The notes: a model not told the origin generated them from the letters alone. DNA of 64,000 nt from Pseudomonas fortuita (GCF_026898135.2 NZ_CP114035.2:2955501-3019500); one strand, 5' to 3'; positions 46,820-55,959 are shown, numbered from the stretch's first letter. Numbers and translations are program-made.

Positions 46820-48148
46820 TCATGGCACCAGCACCACGTCTTCGGTGTCGCTACCCCCATTGGCACTGGTGACTTGCACCTTGGCCGGTGGGATGGGCGA
46901 CAGGGTCATGCTCAACGTCTTCACGGCGCCGGTGCCGCCCAGGTTGCCGATCAACGTGCCGTTGCCGGTTTGTGCGGTGAGCACGGGCGGGGTGGTTTCG
47001 TCGCTGGTGCTGGCCACCAGGGTCAGCTCGCCGGTGGACAGGCGGTACTGGGCCTGAGTGATGGTGACCAGGTCGGTCAGCGGCATGTTGGTGGTGGTCA
47101 GGCTGCTGGTGGGGATCGACACGCTGTTGTCGGCGGTCAGTGTCACGAGGGTGCCGGCCGCCGGGTTCAGGGCCGACTGGGCGTACCAGGCGCCAGTGCC
47201 GTTGGCCTCGGTGAGGTTCAGGTTGGGCGTTTGGCTGGTCAGGGTGACGCTGGCTGGCGGCGGCGGGGCCATCACGAAGATGTCTTGCTGGGCGCGCAAG
47301 TCGCCGTTTTCGGTGTGCCGGGAGTAGGTGCTGCGCTGTGGCATCAGTGGGGTTGGCAGGGCCACTTCTGAAAGCTTGCCCGAAATGGCGAACAGTTCAG
47401 TGCGCAGGTCGATGCCGCCAGGGCCTTCGATGCGCACGAAGTTGGTGTTGAACGGGCTGCCGGTTACCCGTTCCTCAAGGTTCGGGTCACCGATGAAGCG
47501 TTCATTTCCTTCGGTGTAGGGGCCGTTGACACTGCGCAGGAAAGGCCCGACGTCGCCCTTCAGCGCGCCGGTGAAGTCGCCTGCGCCGGCGATGCCGATG
47601 TCGCGGGTCATGTTGATCGCCCGGCGGCCGGCGGCAGGCACATCGAACACTTCCACGCCGTAGGGGTGGGTGACCACGTAGGTGCCGGCGGTGGGTACAT
47701 CGACCCGGATGCGCACCCGGGCGAAGCTGACCTGGTCACCCTCAACCGGTTCTTCGGCGGCAAATGCCGCTTCGATCGCCGTGCCGTAGCTGAGGTCGAT
47801 GCCACGGGCGGCGTCGACGATGGCAGCGTCGGCGGTGAACCAGAATGCTTCGTCAGGGAAGTTGGTGGGGAAGGCGATGGGTTGGGTATCGTCGAACACG
47901 CCGGGTGTGGGCAGCAGCGTGCACATGTACGACGGTGCGCCGGGCGCGCCGGCAACCCTGGAGCTGACCGCCTTGGTCAGGCACAGGTCGAGGGTACGAC
48001 CGTGGCTGTCCTGGTACCAGGCGGGGAAGCCGCCGTTGGCGGGAACGTATGCGCCTGGATCGACAGCATTCAAGGCAGCCTGCGCCGGGAGCTGGAGCAT
48101 GCCGGCGAAAATCGCCACTGCCAGCGGGTGGGGTATCGGTCGGTGCAT
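46820..48148 (-). CDS. exported protein of unknown function, curlin operon
   Basis: A 442-residue exported protein; the signal peptide ends LQLPAQA near residue 24. Residues about 25-300 are paralogous to the N-terminus of the next protein (ALNAVDPGAY, GFPAWYQDS, SYMCTLLPTPGVFDD, GRRAINMTRDIGIAG, GSPFNTNFVRIEG). The C-terminal part is beta-rich and lacks the cadherin-like repeats. It is the first gene of the four-gene operon ending in csgB-csgA; AGGAGG precedes the ATG. The family is not one I can name. It could be a secreted matrix component, an accessory for curlin assembly, or a surface protein. Confidence 0.78.
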   Translation of the reverse strand: MHRPIPHPLAVAIFAGMLQLPAQAALNAVDPGAYVPANGGFPAWYQDSHGRTLDLCLTKAVSSRVAGAPGAPSYMCTLLPTPGVFDDTQPIAFPTNFPDEAFWFTADAAIVDAARGIDLSYGTAIEAAFAAEEPVEGDQVSFARVRIRVDVPTAGTYVVTHPYGVEVFDVPAAGRRAINMTRDIGIAGAGDFTGALKGDVGPFLRSVNGPYTEGNERFIGDPNLEERVTGSPFNTNFVRIEGPGGIDLRTELFAISGKLSEVALPTPLMPQRSTYSRHTENGDLRAQQDIFVMAPPPPASVTLTSQTPNLNLTEANGTGAWYAQSALNPAAGTLVTLTADNSVSIPTSSLTTTNMPLTDLVTITQAQYRLSTGELTLVASTSDETTPPVLTAQTGNGTLIGNLGGTGAVKTLSMTLSPIPPAKVQVTSANGGSDTEDVVLVP

Positions 48149-48357
48149 GAGTCAATTCCTCCTGCAAACGGGCCCATGGACTTGGGGCGTCTGGGAGGAG
48201 ATCGGCAAGAGCTGTGCCAATACTTGAATTTTGCGGTGCGGGCCTTGTGGAGCAAGGGGGCGAGCCTTTTCGTGACGTATTCTGGAGGCGGCTGGCAATG
48301 GGCTGCGTTGCCCCAAGGTTGGGGATTGGGGCAAGTGATTCAAACCCAGTTTTCGCA

Positions 48358-48382
48358 GCAAATGTGGTTTTTGCTACATTGC
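48358..48382. promoter_or_regulatory. dyad resembling a LysR-type binding site
   Basis: GCAAATGT and ACATTGC form an interrupted dyad with a 10-base centre, 34 bases upstream of the LysR gene start. This is where autoregulatory LysR boxes normally lie. It is in the 267-base region divergent to the curlin operon. Confidence 0.35.
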
Positions 48383-48415
48383 ACCGGCGGTCCCTTTCCC
48401 CTGCCGAGTCAAGCG

Positions 48416-49327
48416 ATGCAACCCCTCGACCACCTTTCCCTGAGCCTGTTCATCGTCGTCTGCGAAGAAGGCACCATCGCCCGCGCTGGCGAGCGTGCAT
48501 TCATGGCGCCCTCCGCCGTCAGCAAACGTATTTCTGACATCGAGGTACGTTTTGGCACTATCTTGCTCAAACGCAGCAAGCGCGGCGTTGAGCCTACCCC
48601 GGCGGGGCTGGCGCTGCTGCGCCATGCGCGGGAAATGACCCGCGCCATGGAGCGCCTGGACAGCGAGCTGAGCGAGTACGCCGACGGCGCGCGCGGCCAT
48701 GTGCGGGTGCTGGCCAATGTATCGTCGATCATGGGTTTTCTGCCCGAGGAACTGTCGGCGTTCATGCTGCAAAACCCACTGATCCAGGCCGATATCGAAG
48801 AGCGCTTCAGCCCCGATGTCGTTCGTGGCGTGGCCGAGGGCAATGCAGACCTCGGCATCTGCCGCAAATCCATGGCGGCGGGTGACCTGGAGTTCGTACC
48901 GTACCGGCAGGATCACCTGGCCGTGATCGTTGCTGCTGATCACCCGTTGGCCGGCCGCAGCCAGATTGCCTTCGAGGAAACCCTGAGTTACGACCACCTG
49001 GGTCTTTCGGCCTTCGCTACCTTGAACGCCTTCATGCGTAAAAGCGCCGCACAGGCGGGCAAAGAGTTGTGCTTTCGTTCGTATGTATCGTCGTTCGACG
49101 CGGCCTACCGGCTGGTGCAGTTCGGCCTTGGCCTGGCGGTGTTCCCGCAAGAAGCCGTGGCCCGCTATGCGGCGTTGTTCGACCTGCGGGTCATTCCGCT
49201 GACTGACGACTGGGCGCTTGGCGAATTCGTCATTTGCATGCGCGCCCGTCACACGCTCTCGCTGTCGGCACGGCGCCTGCTTGACCACCTGCTGCTGCGG
49301 GCACCGCCCTGGCAGGTGGCGGGCTGA
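48416..49327 (+). CDS. LysR-family transcriptional regulator
   Basis: A 303-residue LysR-type regulator. The N-terminal helix-turn-helix FIVVCEEGTIARAGERAFM/APSAVSKRISDIEVRFGTIL is followed by an effector domain with a normal LysR length. It is divergent from the curlin operon and co-oriented with the HMG-CoA-lyase operon 98 bases downstream. A strong hairpin over its stop separates it from that operon. Which of the two it controls cannot be decided from sequence; the metabolic operon is the more common type of target. The ATG at 48416 begins the conserved helix; the frame is open further upstream. Confidence 0.9.
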   Translation: MQPLDHLSLSLFIVVCEEGTIARAGERAFMAPSAVSKRISDIEVRFGTILLKRSKRGVEPTPAGLALLRHAREMTRAMERLDSELSEYADGARGHVRVLANVSSIMGFLPEELSAFMLQNPLIQADIEERFSPDVVRGVAEGNADLGICRKSMAAGDLEFVPYRQDHLAVIVAADHPLAGRSQIAFEETLSYDHLGLSAFATLNAFMRKSAAQAGKELCFRSYVSSFDAAYRLVQFGLGLAVFPQEAVARYAALFDLRVIPLTDDWALGEFVICMRARHTLSLSARRLLDHLLLRAPPWQVAG

Positions 49328-49355
49328 TCCATCGTGGCTGACGATGGATCAGCCC
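49321..49355 (+). terminator. perfect 15-bp hairpin over the LysR stop codon
   Basis: GGGCTGATCCATCGT pairs exactly with ACGATGGATCAGCCC around five bases. The LysR TGA (49325-49327) is inside the first arm. A short CTTTT lies 12 bases after the stem, so termination is likely but not textbook. It isolates the LysR gene from the HMG-CoA-lyase operon. Confidence 0.7.
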
Positions 49356-49425
49356 GTGAAACACGTCTTTTCTGCTCGTCATCCAGCTCTTAGTCTGGCG
49401 CAACGCTTCAGCCAGAGAGACCGAG

Positions 49426-50355
49426 ATGACAACAATAACAATCAACGAAGTCGGCCTGCGCGATGGCCTGCAGAGCCTGCAGACGACCATGCCAACGGCC
49501 GCCAAACGCCGCTGGGTCGACGCCGCGTACGCCGCCGGCGTGCGCCACATGGAGGTCGCTTCCTTCGTACCGGCACGCTTGCTGCCGCAAATGGCCGATG
49601 CCCGCGAAGTGGTGGCCCACGCCCTCACATACCCCGACCTGCAGGTGACGGTGTTGGCCCCGAACCTGCGCGGCGCCAGGGACGCACTTGAGTCTGGCGC
49701 CCATCGCATCGTCGCGCCGGTATCGGTCAGCATGGCGCACAGCCTGGCCAACGTGCGCCGCACGCCCATGCAAATGGTCGAAGAACTGGGGCGCATGTGC
49801 CAGCTGCGTACTGAAATGGCCCTGCATGATGTGCAGATCATTGCCGGCATGTCGGTTGCCTTTGGCTGCACGCGTCAGGGCGATGTCCCGCTGGCCGACC
49901 TGTGTGCACTGACTCACCATGTGATCGAAGCCGGTTGCGACCTTGTCTCGCTGGGTGACACCACTGGCTACGCCAACCCGGGCCAGGTGGCGGTGGTGCT
50001 TCAGGCCGTGCGGGCGATTGCCGGTGAGCGCCTCAAGGCCGCGCATTTTCATGACACCCGTGGCCTGGCCCTGGCCAACAGCCTCGTCGCGGTGCAGCAG
50101 GGCATCCGCGAGCTTGACGCCTCCCTGGCAGGTTTGGGGGGCTGCCCGTTCGCCCCTGGTGCTTCCGGCAATACCGTCACCGAAGACCTGGTGTTCATGC
50201 TGCAGAGCATGGGCTACGACACCGGGATCAATTTGCCTGCACTGATCGAGTCGCGCCATGTGCTGAGCGAGGCGCTGCCGGGCGAGCCCCTTTACGGCTG
50301 CATCGCCCGCGCCGGGCTACCGCTGAACTTTGCTGACGCCACCGACCCCGCCTGA
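49426..50355 (+). CDS. hydroxymethylglutaryl-CoA lyase family protein
   Basis: A 309-residue TIM-barrel lyase. Motifs match HMG-CoA lyases: EVGLRDGLQ (metal-binding Asp and catalytic Arg), AAHFHDTRG (metal His) and the catalytic-Cys loop GLGGCPFAPGASGN. It would split 3-hydroxy-3-methylglutaryl-CoA to acetyl-CoA and acetoacetate. Unlike the leucine-pathway lyase, this gene is not with isovaleryl-CoA or methylcrotonyl-CoA genes. It is next to a CaiB-type CoA-transferase and a transporter, which points to a stand-alone pathway for an external 3-hydroxyacid. Confidence 0.9.
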   Translation: MTTITINEVGLRDGLQSLQTTMPTAAKRRWVDAAYAAGVRHMEVASFVPARLLPQMADAREVVAHALTYPDLQVTVLAPNLRGARDALESGAHRIVAPVSVSMAHSLANVRRTPMQMVEELGRMCQLRTEMALHDVQIIAGMSVAFGCTRQGDVPLADLCALTHHVIEAGCDLVSLGDTTGYANPGQVAVVLQAVRAIAGERLKAAHFHDTRGLALANSLVAVQQGIRELDASLAGLGGCPFAPGASGNTVTEDLVFMLQSMGYDTGINLPALIESRHVLSEALPGEPLYGCIARAGLPLNFADATDPA

Positions 50356-50379
50356 CCCGCCTGAACGAGGAATACCACG

Positions 50380-51570
50380 ATGTCCAGACTTCCCTTGGAC
50401 GGCATCCGCGTCGTCGAAATTTCGCATATGGTCATGGGCCCGACCTGCGGCATGATCCTCGGTGACCTTGGCGCCGAAGTGATCAAGATCGAACCCGTGC
50501 GCGGCGACGGCACGCGCCGTCTGCTGGGCGCGGGGGCGGGTTTCTTTCGCACCTTCAACCGCAACAAGCAATGCATCGCCGTGAATGTCGAAACCCCCGA
50601 GGGCCGCGAGGCCGTCCTGCAACTGATCGATACGGCCGACGTGTTCATCGAAAACTTCAAACCCGGTCGCATGCACACGCTGGGCCTGGACTACCCCGCG
50701 CTGCGCCAGCGCAACCCACGGCTGATCTACGCCTCGCACAAAGGCTTTCTCAGCGGGCCCTATGACAACCGCCTGGCGCTGGACGAGGTGGTGCAGATGA
50801 TGGCCGGCCTGGCCTACATGACAGGGCCAGTGGGCCGCCCATTGCGCGCGGGCAGCTCGGTGAACGACATCATGGGCGGCATGTTCGGCGCCATTGGCGT
50901 GCTGGCGGCCCTCAACGAGCGCCACACCACCGGCAGCGGCCGAGAGGTGCAAAGTGCCCTCTACGAGAACTGCGTGCTGCTGGCAGCCCAGCACATGCAG
51001 CAGTACGTGGTCACCGGCGAGGCAGCAGCGCCGATGCCCAATCGCATCAGTGCCTGGGCCATCTATGACGTGTTCACCTTCGCCGGTGGCGAGCAGATGT
51101 TCGTTGCCGCCACCGGTGAAGGGCAATGGCACGCGCTGTGCCAGATGCTGGGGCAGACCACCTTGCTTGATGACCCGACACTGGCCAGTAACAACGACCG
51201 TGTGTTGCAACGGCCACGGCTGCTGGCGCACCTGGCCGAGGTGTTCGCGTCACTCGACGCCGGGCAATTGGCCCTGCAACTGGAGGCCAACGGCATACCC
51301 TTTGCGCCCATCCGCCGCCCGGAAGAATTATTCGACGACCCGCACCTGCAACAGAGCGGCGGTATGGCAGAGCTGCAACTTGAAGACGGCAGCCACACAC
51401 CGATGCCGTTGCTACCGCTGTCGCTGGACGGCCAGCGCCTGCAGCCACGCCGGGCGATAGCGCGGATTGGCGAGCACACCCGCCAGGTGATGCGCGAACT
51501 GGGTTACAGCGATGAGCACATTGCCGAGCTGTGCGCGGCCGGCGTGCTAAAAACCGACGACGCAGCTTGA
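50380..51570 (+). CDS. CaiB/BaiF-type (class III) CoA-transferase
   Basis: A 396-residue class III CoA-transferase. Recognisable parts are GIRVVEISHMVMGPTCGMILGDLGA, IKIEPVRGDGTR, FIENFKPGRMHTLGLDY and LIYASHKGF, with the region of the catalytic Asp in SSVNDIMGGMFGAIG. The gene starts 24 bases after the lyase gene. It probably moves CoA onto the free acid that the lyase then cleaves. The donor is unknown. Confidence 0.9.
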   Translation: MSRLPLDGIRVVEISHMVMGPTCGMILGDLGAEVIKIEPVRGDGTRRLLGAGAGFFRTFNRNKQCIAVNVETPEGREAVLQLIDTADVFIENFKPGRMHTLGLDYPALRQRNPRLIYASHKGFLSGPYDNRLALDEVVQMMAGLAYMTGPVGRPLRAGSSVNDIMGGMFGAIGVLAALNERHTTGSGREVQSALYENCVLLAAQHMQQYVVTGEAAAPMPNRISAWAIYDVFTFAGGEQMFVAATGEGQWHALCQMLGQTTLLDDPTLASNNDRVLQRPRLLAHLAEVFASLDAGQLALQLEANGIPFAPIRRPEELFDDPHLQQSGGMAELQLEDGSHTPMPLLPLSLDGQRLQPRRAIARIGEHTRQVMRELGYSDEHIAELCAAGVLKTDDAA

Positions 51571-51582
51571 GGAGGGTTTGAG

Positions 51583-52107
51583 ATGGCGATTTACCAATAC
51601 GACACCCTGGCGCCCAACCTGCACCCGGAAACTTTTGTTGCCGAGGACGCCACCGTGATCGGCGACGTAACCCTCGAGCAAGGCGTCAGCGTATGGCCGC
51701 AGGCCGTACTGCGGGGCGACAACGAACCGATCCGTATCGGCCAGCGCAGCAACGTGCAGGAAGGTGCGGTGCTGCATGCCGACCCCGGCTTTGCGTTGAC
51801 GGTGGGGCAGGGCGTGACCATCGGCCATCAGGCGATGTTGCATGGCTGCACCATTGGCGATGGTGCCCTGATCGGCATCCAGGCGGTGGTGCTCAATGGT
51901 GCGGTCATCGGCAACAACTGCCTGGTCGGTGCCGGTGCCATTGTCACCGAGGGCAAGGTATTCCCCGATAACTCGCTGATCCTGGGTGCACCTGCCAAGG
52001 TGGTGCGCGAGCTGTCGGCCGAGGCCATCGCCAGCATGCAGCGCAACGCCGCCGAGTACGTCGAAAAAGGCCAGAGCTTCAAGGAGAAACTGATCCGCAT
52101 CCGCTGA
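51583..52107 (+). CDS. gamma-carbonic-anhydrase-like hexapeptide-repeat protein (PaaY/CaiE type)
   Basis: A 174-residue left-handed beta-helix protein. Hexapeptide repeats (TVIGDV, VSVWPQ, VTIGHQ, ALIGIQ) and His residues in VLHADPG and IGHQAMLHG give the zinc site seen in gamma carbonic anhydrases. Relatives PaaY and CaiE occur in CoA-thioester pathways, where PaaY acts as a thioesterase that relieves CoA sequestration. Such a house-cleaning role beside a CoA-transferase and a CoA lyase fits here. GAGGAGG precedes the ATG. Confidence 0.9.
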   Translation: MAIYQYDTLAPNLHPETFVAEDATVIGDVTLEQGVSVWPQAVLRGDNEPIRIGQRSNVQEGAVLHADPGFALTVGQGVTIGHQAMLHGCTIGDGALIGIQAVVLNGAVIGNNCLVGAGAIVTEGKVFPDNSLILGAPAKVVRELSAEAIASMQRNAAEYVEKGQSFKEKLIRIR

Positions 52108-52174
52108 AACACCTGCTGGCGGCGCCCCTCGATGCGTCGCTGCTCTCCAATAATTACAAGAATGGAGATCCACC

Positions 52175-53491
52175 ATGGTTGCCATGACCGGCGAACTGGC
52201 GCGCGAGCGCAACGACAGTCACATCAATGAACTGCTGCTGTACCGCCGTGTGGCCTGGCGCATCATGCCGCTGGCCATCATCTGCTTCCTGTTCTCGTAC
52301 TTCGACCGCATCAACATCAGTTTCGCCAAGGCCCAGATGCAGCAAGAGCTGGGCCTCAGCGATGCCGCCTATGGCCTGGCCGCTAGCATGTTCTTCGTCG
52401 GCTATGTGCTGTTCGAAGTGCCCAGCAGTCTTGGCCTTAAGCGCTACGGGGCACCGGCGTGGATCTGCCGGATCATGGTGTCGTGGGGCCTGGCAACGGC
52501 GGCGCTGGTGTTTGCCTATACCCAGTACACTTTGTATTTCCTGCGCTTTCTGATCGGCGTGATGGAGGCCGGTTTCGGCCCGGCGATCCTGTTCTACCTG
52601 GCATGCTGGTTCCCCCGCAAGCACCTGGCGAAGATGAATGGCCTGTGGTTTTTGGCGGTGCCGCTGGCCGGTGCGGTGGGCGGCCCGGCGGCGGGCTTTT
52701 TGCTGGGGACCATGGACGGCGTGCTGGGGCTCGCGGGATGGCACTGGTTGTTCCTGATGTCCGGGCTGCCGTGTGTGCTGCTGGGCCTGCTGGTGCTGTG
52801 GAAGCTGGACCGTGACATTGAGGCAGCGAAATGGCTGAGCCGCGAGGAGAAGGACCTGCTGGCGGAGAACCTGGCCCAGGACAAACGCGCCGCAAAACCC
52901 ATCCTCGGCTCGATCTGGCGAGTATTGCTGACCCGCGAAGTGGCGATCATGGCGTTCATCTATTACGTGATCAAAACTGCGTCCTATGGCCTTAACTTCT
53001 GGATGCCGCACCTGATCAAGTCGTCAGGTGTGCAGGACATGCTGTGGGTCGGTGTGCTGTCGGCATTGCCTTACGCGGTGGCCTGCATGGGCATGGTGTT
53101 GCTGACCCGTCGCTCTGACCGTACCGGCGAGCGCAAGCGCTACCTGGTGTACTGCCTGCTGGCGGCAGCTATCGGTTACTTGCTGGCGTGCCTGTACGCC
53201 GACTCGTCGCTGGCGATGATGGCCGCGCTGGTGCTGGCCACCGCGGGTACCTTCATCGCCATCCCGATCTTCTGGACCATCCCCCAATCGACCTTCTCGG
53301 GCTTGGCAATTGCCACCGGCACTGCTGCAATCAACTCGGTCGGGCAGCTAAGCGGCATCGTCGCACCGGTGATGGTGGGCAAGATCAATGATCTCACTGG
53401 TAGCAACTCCATGGGCATGTTGTCCATCGCCCCGCTGATCCTGATCGCCTGCCTGGTGGTAATGCGCTACGTGCGCAACCCCCGAACCTGA
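52175..53491 (+). CDS. MFS transporter, anion:cation symporter type
   Basis: A 438-residue major facilitator with twelve predicted helices. SYFDRINISFAKAQMQQELGLSD at the first helix and loop is typical of the ACS branch (sugar acids, tartrate, phthalate and similar carboxylates). It is the fourth gene of the HMG-CoA-lyase operon and is presumably the inner-membrane importer for the acid broken down by that operon. The porin-like pseudogene follows 43 bases later. Confidence 0.92.
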   Translation: MVAMTGELARERNDSHINELLLYRRVAWRIMPLAIICFLFSYFDRINISFAKAQMQQELGLSDAAYGLAASMFFVGYVLFEVPSSLGLKRYGAPAWICRIMVSWGLATAALVFAYTQYTLYFLRFLIGVMEAGFGPAILFYLACWFPRKHLAKMNGLWFLAVPLAGAVGGPAAGFLLGTMDGVLGLAGWHWLFLMSGLPCVLLGLLVLWKLDRDIEAAKWLSREEKDLLAENLAQDKRAAKPILGSIWRVLLTREVAIMAFIYYVIKTASYGLNFWMPHLIKSSGVQDMLWVGVLSALPYAVACMGMVLLTRRSDRTGERKRYLVYCLLAAAIGYLLACLYADSSLAMMAALVLATAGTFIAIPIFWTIPQSTFSGLAIATGTAAINSVGQLSGIVAPVMVGKINDLTGSNSMGMLSIAPLILIACLVVMRYVRNPRT

Positions 53492-53534
53492 TTGGCGCTG
53501 AGTCTTCGAACAACAACAAGAACAAGGCACACCC

Positions 53535-54811
53535 ATGATCATTACTTCCCGGCGAGTATCGCTGATGCTCGGGGCAGCTTTGCTGCGCCTGTCAAAACGC
53601 GCAGGCCGGCTTCATCGATGGCGCCAGCGGTAGCCTGGAACTGCGTAATTTTTATTTCGACCGCGACTTTCACGGTGACAGCGCCGCGCAATCGCGACGC
53701 GGTGAATGGGCCCAGGGGTTCATGCTGCGCTTGCAGTCTGGCTACACCGACGGCCAGGTCGGCTTTGGTCTGGACGCAGCCGGCATGCTGGGCCTCAAGC
53801 TGGACTCTACCCCCGACCGTAGTGGTTCCGGCCTGTTGCCGCGGGGTAGCGACAAACGCGCCGCGGACGACTACACAAAGGCTGTGGCTACCTTCAAGGC
53901 AAGGCTGGCGCAGAGTGAGTTGAAAGTGGGTGGCCTGAGCCCACAACTGCCGTTGCTGGCGTCCAACAACAGCCGCTTGTTCCCCCAGTGGTTCAACGGT
54001 GCGCAACTGGTGAGCAAGGACTTGAACCGGTTTACGCTCACCTTGCTGCAGGTGGATGCCACCAAACTGCGTGACTCCACCGACTACGAGGACCTGACCG
54101 CCATGGCGCAGCAAGGGGCCTATTCGTCGACGGTCACCAGTGATCGTCTGCGCTACGCCGGTGTCGATTACCAGCCGCTGGACAACCTGACCCTGAGCGT
54201 TCACACCAGCGCGCTCGAAGACCTGTTCCGGCGGGATTTTGCCGGGTTCAAGTTCAAGACCCGTCTCGGGTCGGGGGATGTGTTCACCGAGTGGCGCTGG
54301 TTCAATGCACAGGAGCAGGGCCGGGCGTTGCTGGGCGAAGTCGACAACCAGACCCTCAGTACCAACTTCGGGTACAGCGTGCCATACATTCAGCGGGGGG
54401 TATCAGAAAGTGCGTGGCGATACGGCATACGCCTACGTGGGTGGCACCGATACTTACCTGTTCAGCGAACAGCAGGTCAGCACCTTTGCCCTGGCCAACG
54501 AACGGGCGTGGATGCTGCGCTATGACTACAACTTTGCTGCAGTGGGCATCCCTGGGCTCACGTTCAACGTGCGTTATGTGAAGGGCGACCAGGTCGACCC
54601 GCAGCGCATTGCCAGCGTCAAGGGCAGGGCGCTGGCGGCTGGCGACGGAGAAGGGCGGGAGTGGGAGCGGACCACGGACGTCACCTACGTGGTGCAATCG
54701 GGGGCGCTCCGGAATGTGTCGCTGCGTTGGCGCAATGCGAGCATGCGCTCGAATTTTGCCGATGCAGCGGATGAGAACCGGGTGATTGTGGGGTACACGT
54801 TCGAGTTCTGA
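53535..54811 (+). pseudogene. OprD-family outer-membrane porin, two frameshifts
   Basis: OprD family segments are spread over three frames. The start at 53535 gives a signal-peptide opening (MIITSRRVSLMLGAALL), then the frame fails near 53588-53592. The next frame carries AGFIDGASGSLELRNFYFDRDF and most of the barrel, and fails near 54379-54384. The last frame carries HTFSGGYQKVRGDTAYAYVGG to the normal C-terminus VIVGYTFEF. Each break is explained by loss of a few bases (net two or five) where a GGCC-rich codon pair is expected. All parts of a normal-length porin are present, so the lesion is recent or a sequencing error. Intact, it would admit the operon's carboxylate substrate. Confidence 0.85.
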
Positions 54812-54816
54812 CGCAA

Positions 54817-55959
54817 TCACTCTGTGGGGTTGGCCGGTTTCTCTCCCGCTTTGGACTTGCGTGGTTTACGTGGCTTTTTCTCAGGCCGTTTGCCGGGTTT
54901 GAGCTGCCAGCGGTAGGCATTGGCGAGCAGGCGCTCCTGGATTGCGGGTGGGTAGTCGCTCAGGGTGGTCACGGGTGGTACGGGCTTGCCGGGCAAGCCG
55001 GCCTCGCGGATTACTTTCGGCCAGCGCGGTCGCCAGCACAGCAGCAGGCTGAGCCAGTGGCCGGTGCCAACGATGACGAAAGCGGGCCACACGAACAGCA
55101 GGATAACTTTGAACAACCAGCTGCTTTTGCGGAAGAAACGCCCGAGCCCCTCGAACTGGGCGCTGAATGCCTGGATGGGTGAGGGGAGTTGTGTGCTCAG
55201 GCGGGGGCGGGGGACGGCGTGTGGGCCTTCTTCCATGTAGCGGCGGATGAATTCCCACTCGTCACGCAGTTCGCTGCCGCCTTGGCCTTGCTTGCCGAGT
55301 AGGGCCATTTCCATGTGGGGAAGGCCGGTGCGGCTGGGGTGCCAGACTAGCCCTAGTCGCATGCCCAAGCTGAGTGAGTCATCTTCTGGGTCGATGGCTG
55401 TGCTTCCGGTTGTTTTCCAGGGGAAAGTGACGATGCCGCCGCAGTATTTCGGTCGATGTAGGTGAACTTGTTGGGTTGCTCGATTGAAGCGAATGAGTAG
55501 GTGACGGCTAGTCAGCATTTCTAGTCGGGTTAAGTGAATTCCATACTTTGAATAAAGATACACTAAGGTCGAGGTGACTGAGAGCATTATAAGCGTTGTA
55601 AGAATAGTGATTACAGAGCGACCCTCAGGGTCTGTGATGTCCATCCAAATAAACCCGGTGGTGATGTAAAGTCCCACAGCAACGGCCGGGGCGATGGCTC
55701 CGAGCGTTGCGAGCGTAATAAGGCCGCGCTTTTCTTCTGAGCCACCACAGCGAATGTCTAAGAAGATGTCGTTAAAAGCGAATACAGGGCCTCTTGCGCG
55801 TGGGTTTTCACTAACGGGCTGAAAGTGCATTTCTTCATCCAGCTCGCCCTCATACAAATCTTGACGCTTCTCATTCGGTGTCAGTTCTGCTTCATATGCT
55901 TTTCGCGCAGCTTCGGATTCAGTAGCCATTTGCCAAAAACCCCATTCGATCAGATACAT
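54817..55959 (-). CDS. membrane protein, probable immunity protein of the adjacent T6SS effector (DUF6708-like)
   Basis: A 380-residue protein. It has a polar N-terminus, two membrane helices (about 80-105 and 115-140), a soluble middle, another hydrophobic segment (about 285-315) and a basic Lys/Pro-rich tail. The RGPVFAFNDIFLDIRCGGSEEKRGL stretch resembles DUF6708 proteins found beside T6SS effectors. The ATG overlaps the effector stop (TGATG), implying tight coupling as in toxin-immunity pairs. Part of the gene is richer in A+T than its neighbours. Membrane location suits protection against a pore-forming effector. The immunity role is inferred. Confidence 0.72.
   Translation of the reverse strand: MYLIEWGFWQMATESEAARKAYEAELTPNEKRQDLYEGELDEEMHFQPVSENPRARGPVFAFNDIFLDIRCGGSEEKRGLITLATLGAIAPAVAVGLYITTGFIWMDITDPEGRSVITILTTLIMLSVTSTLVYLYSKYGIHLTRLEMLTSRHLLIRFNRATQQVHLHRPKYCGGIVTFPWKTTGSTAIDPEDDSLSLGMRLGLVWHPSRTGLPHMEMALLGKQGQGGSELRDEWEFIRRYMEEGPHAVPRPRLSTQLPSPIQAFSAQFEGLGRFFRKSSWLFKVILLFVWPAFVIVGTGHWLSLLLCWRPRWPKVIREAGLPGKPVPPVTTLSDYPPAIQERLLANAYRWQLKPGKRPEKKPRKPRKSKAGEKPANPTE

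Noticed and set aside
54391..54400. The G-run at 54395-54400 as the cause of the second porin frameshift
   Set aside because: The correct frame (HTFSGGYQ) is already established before the G-run, so the break must lie at 54379-54384.
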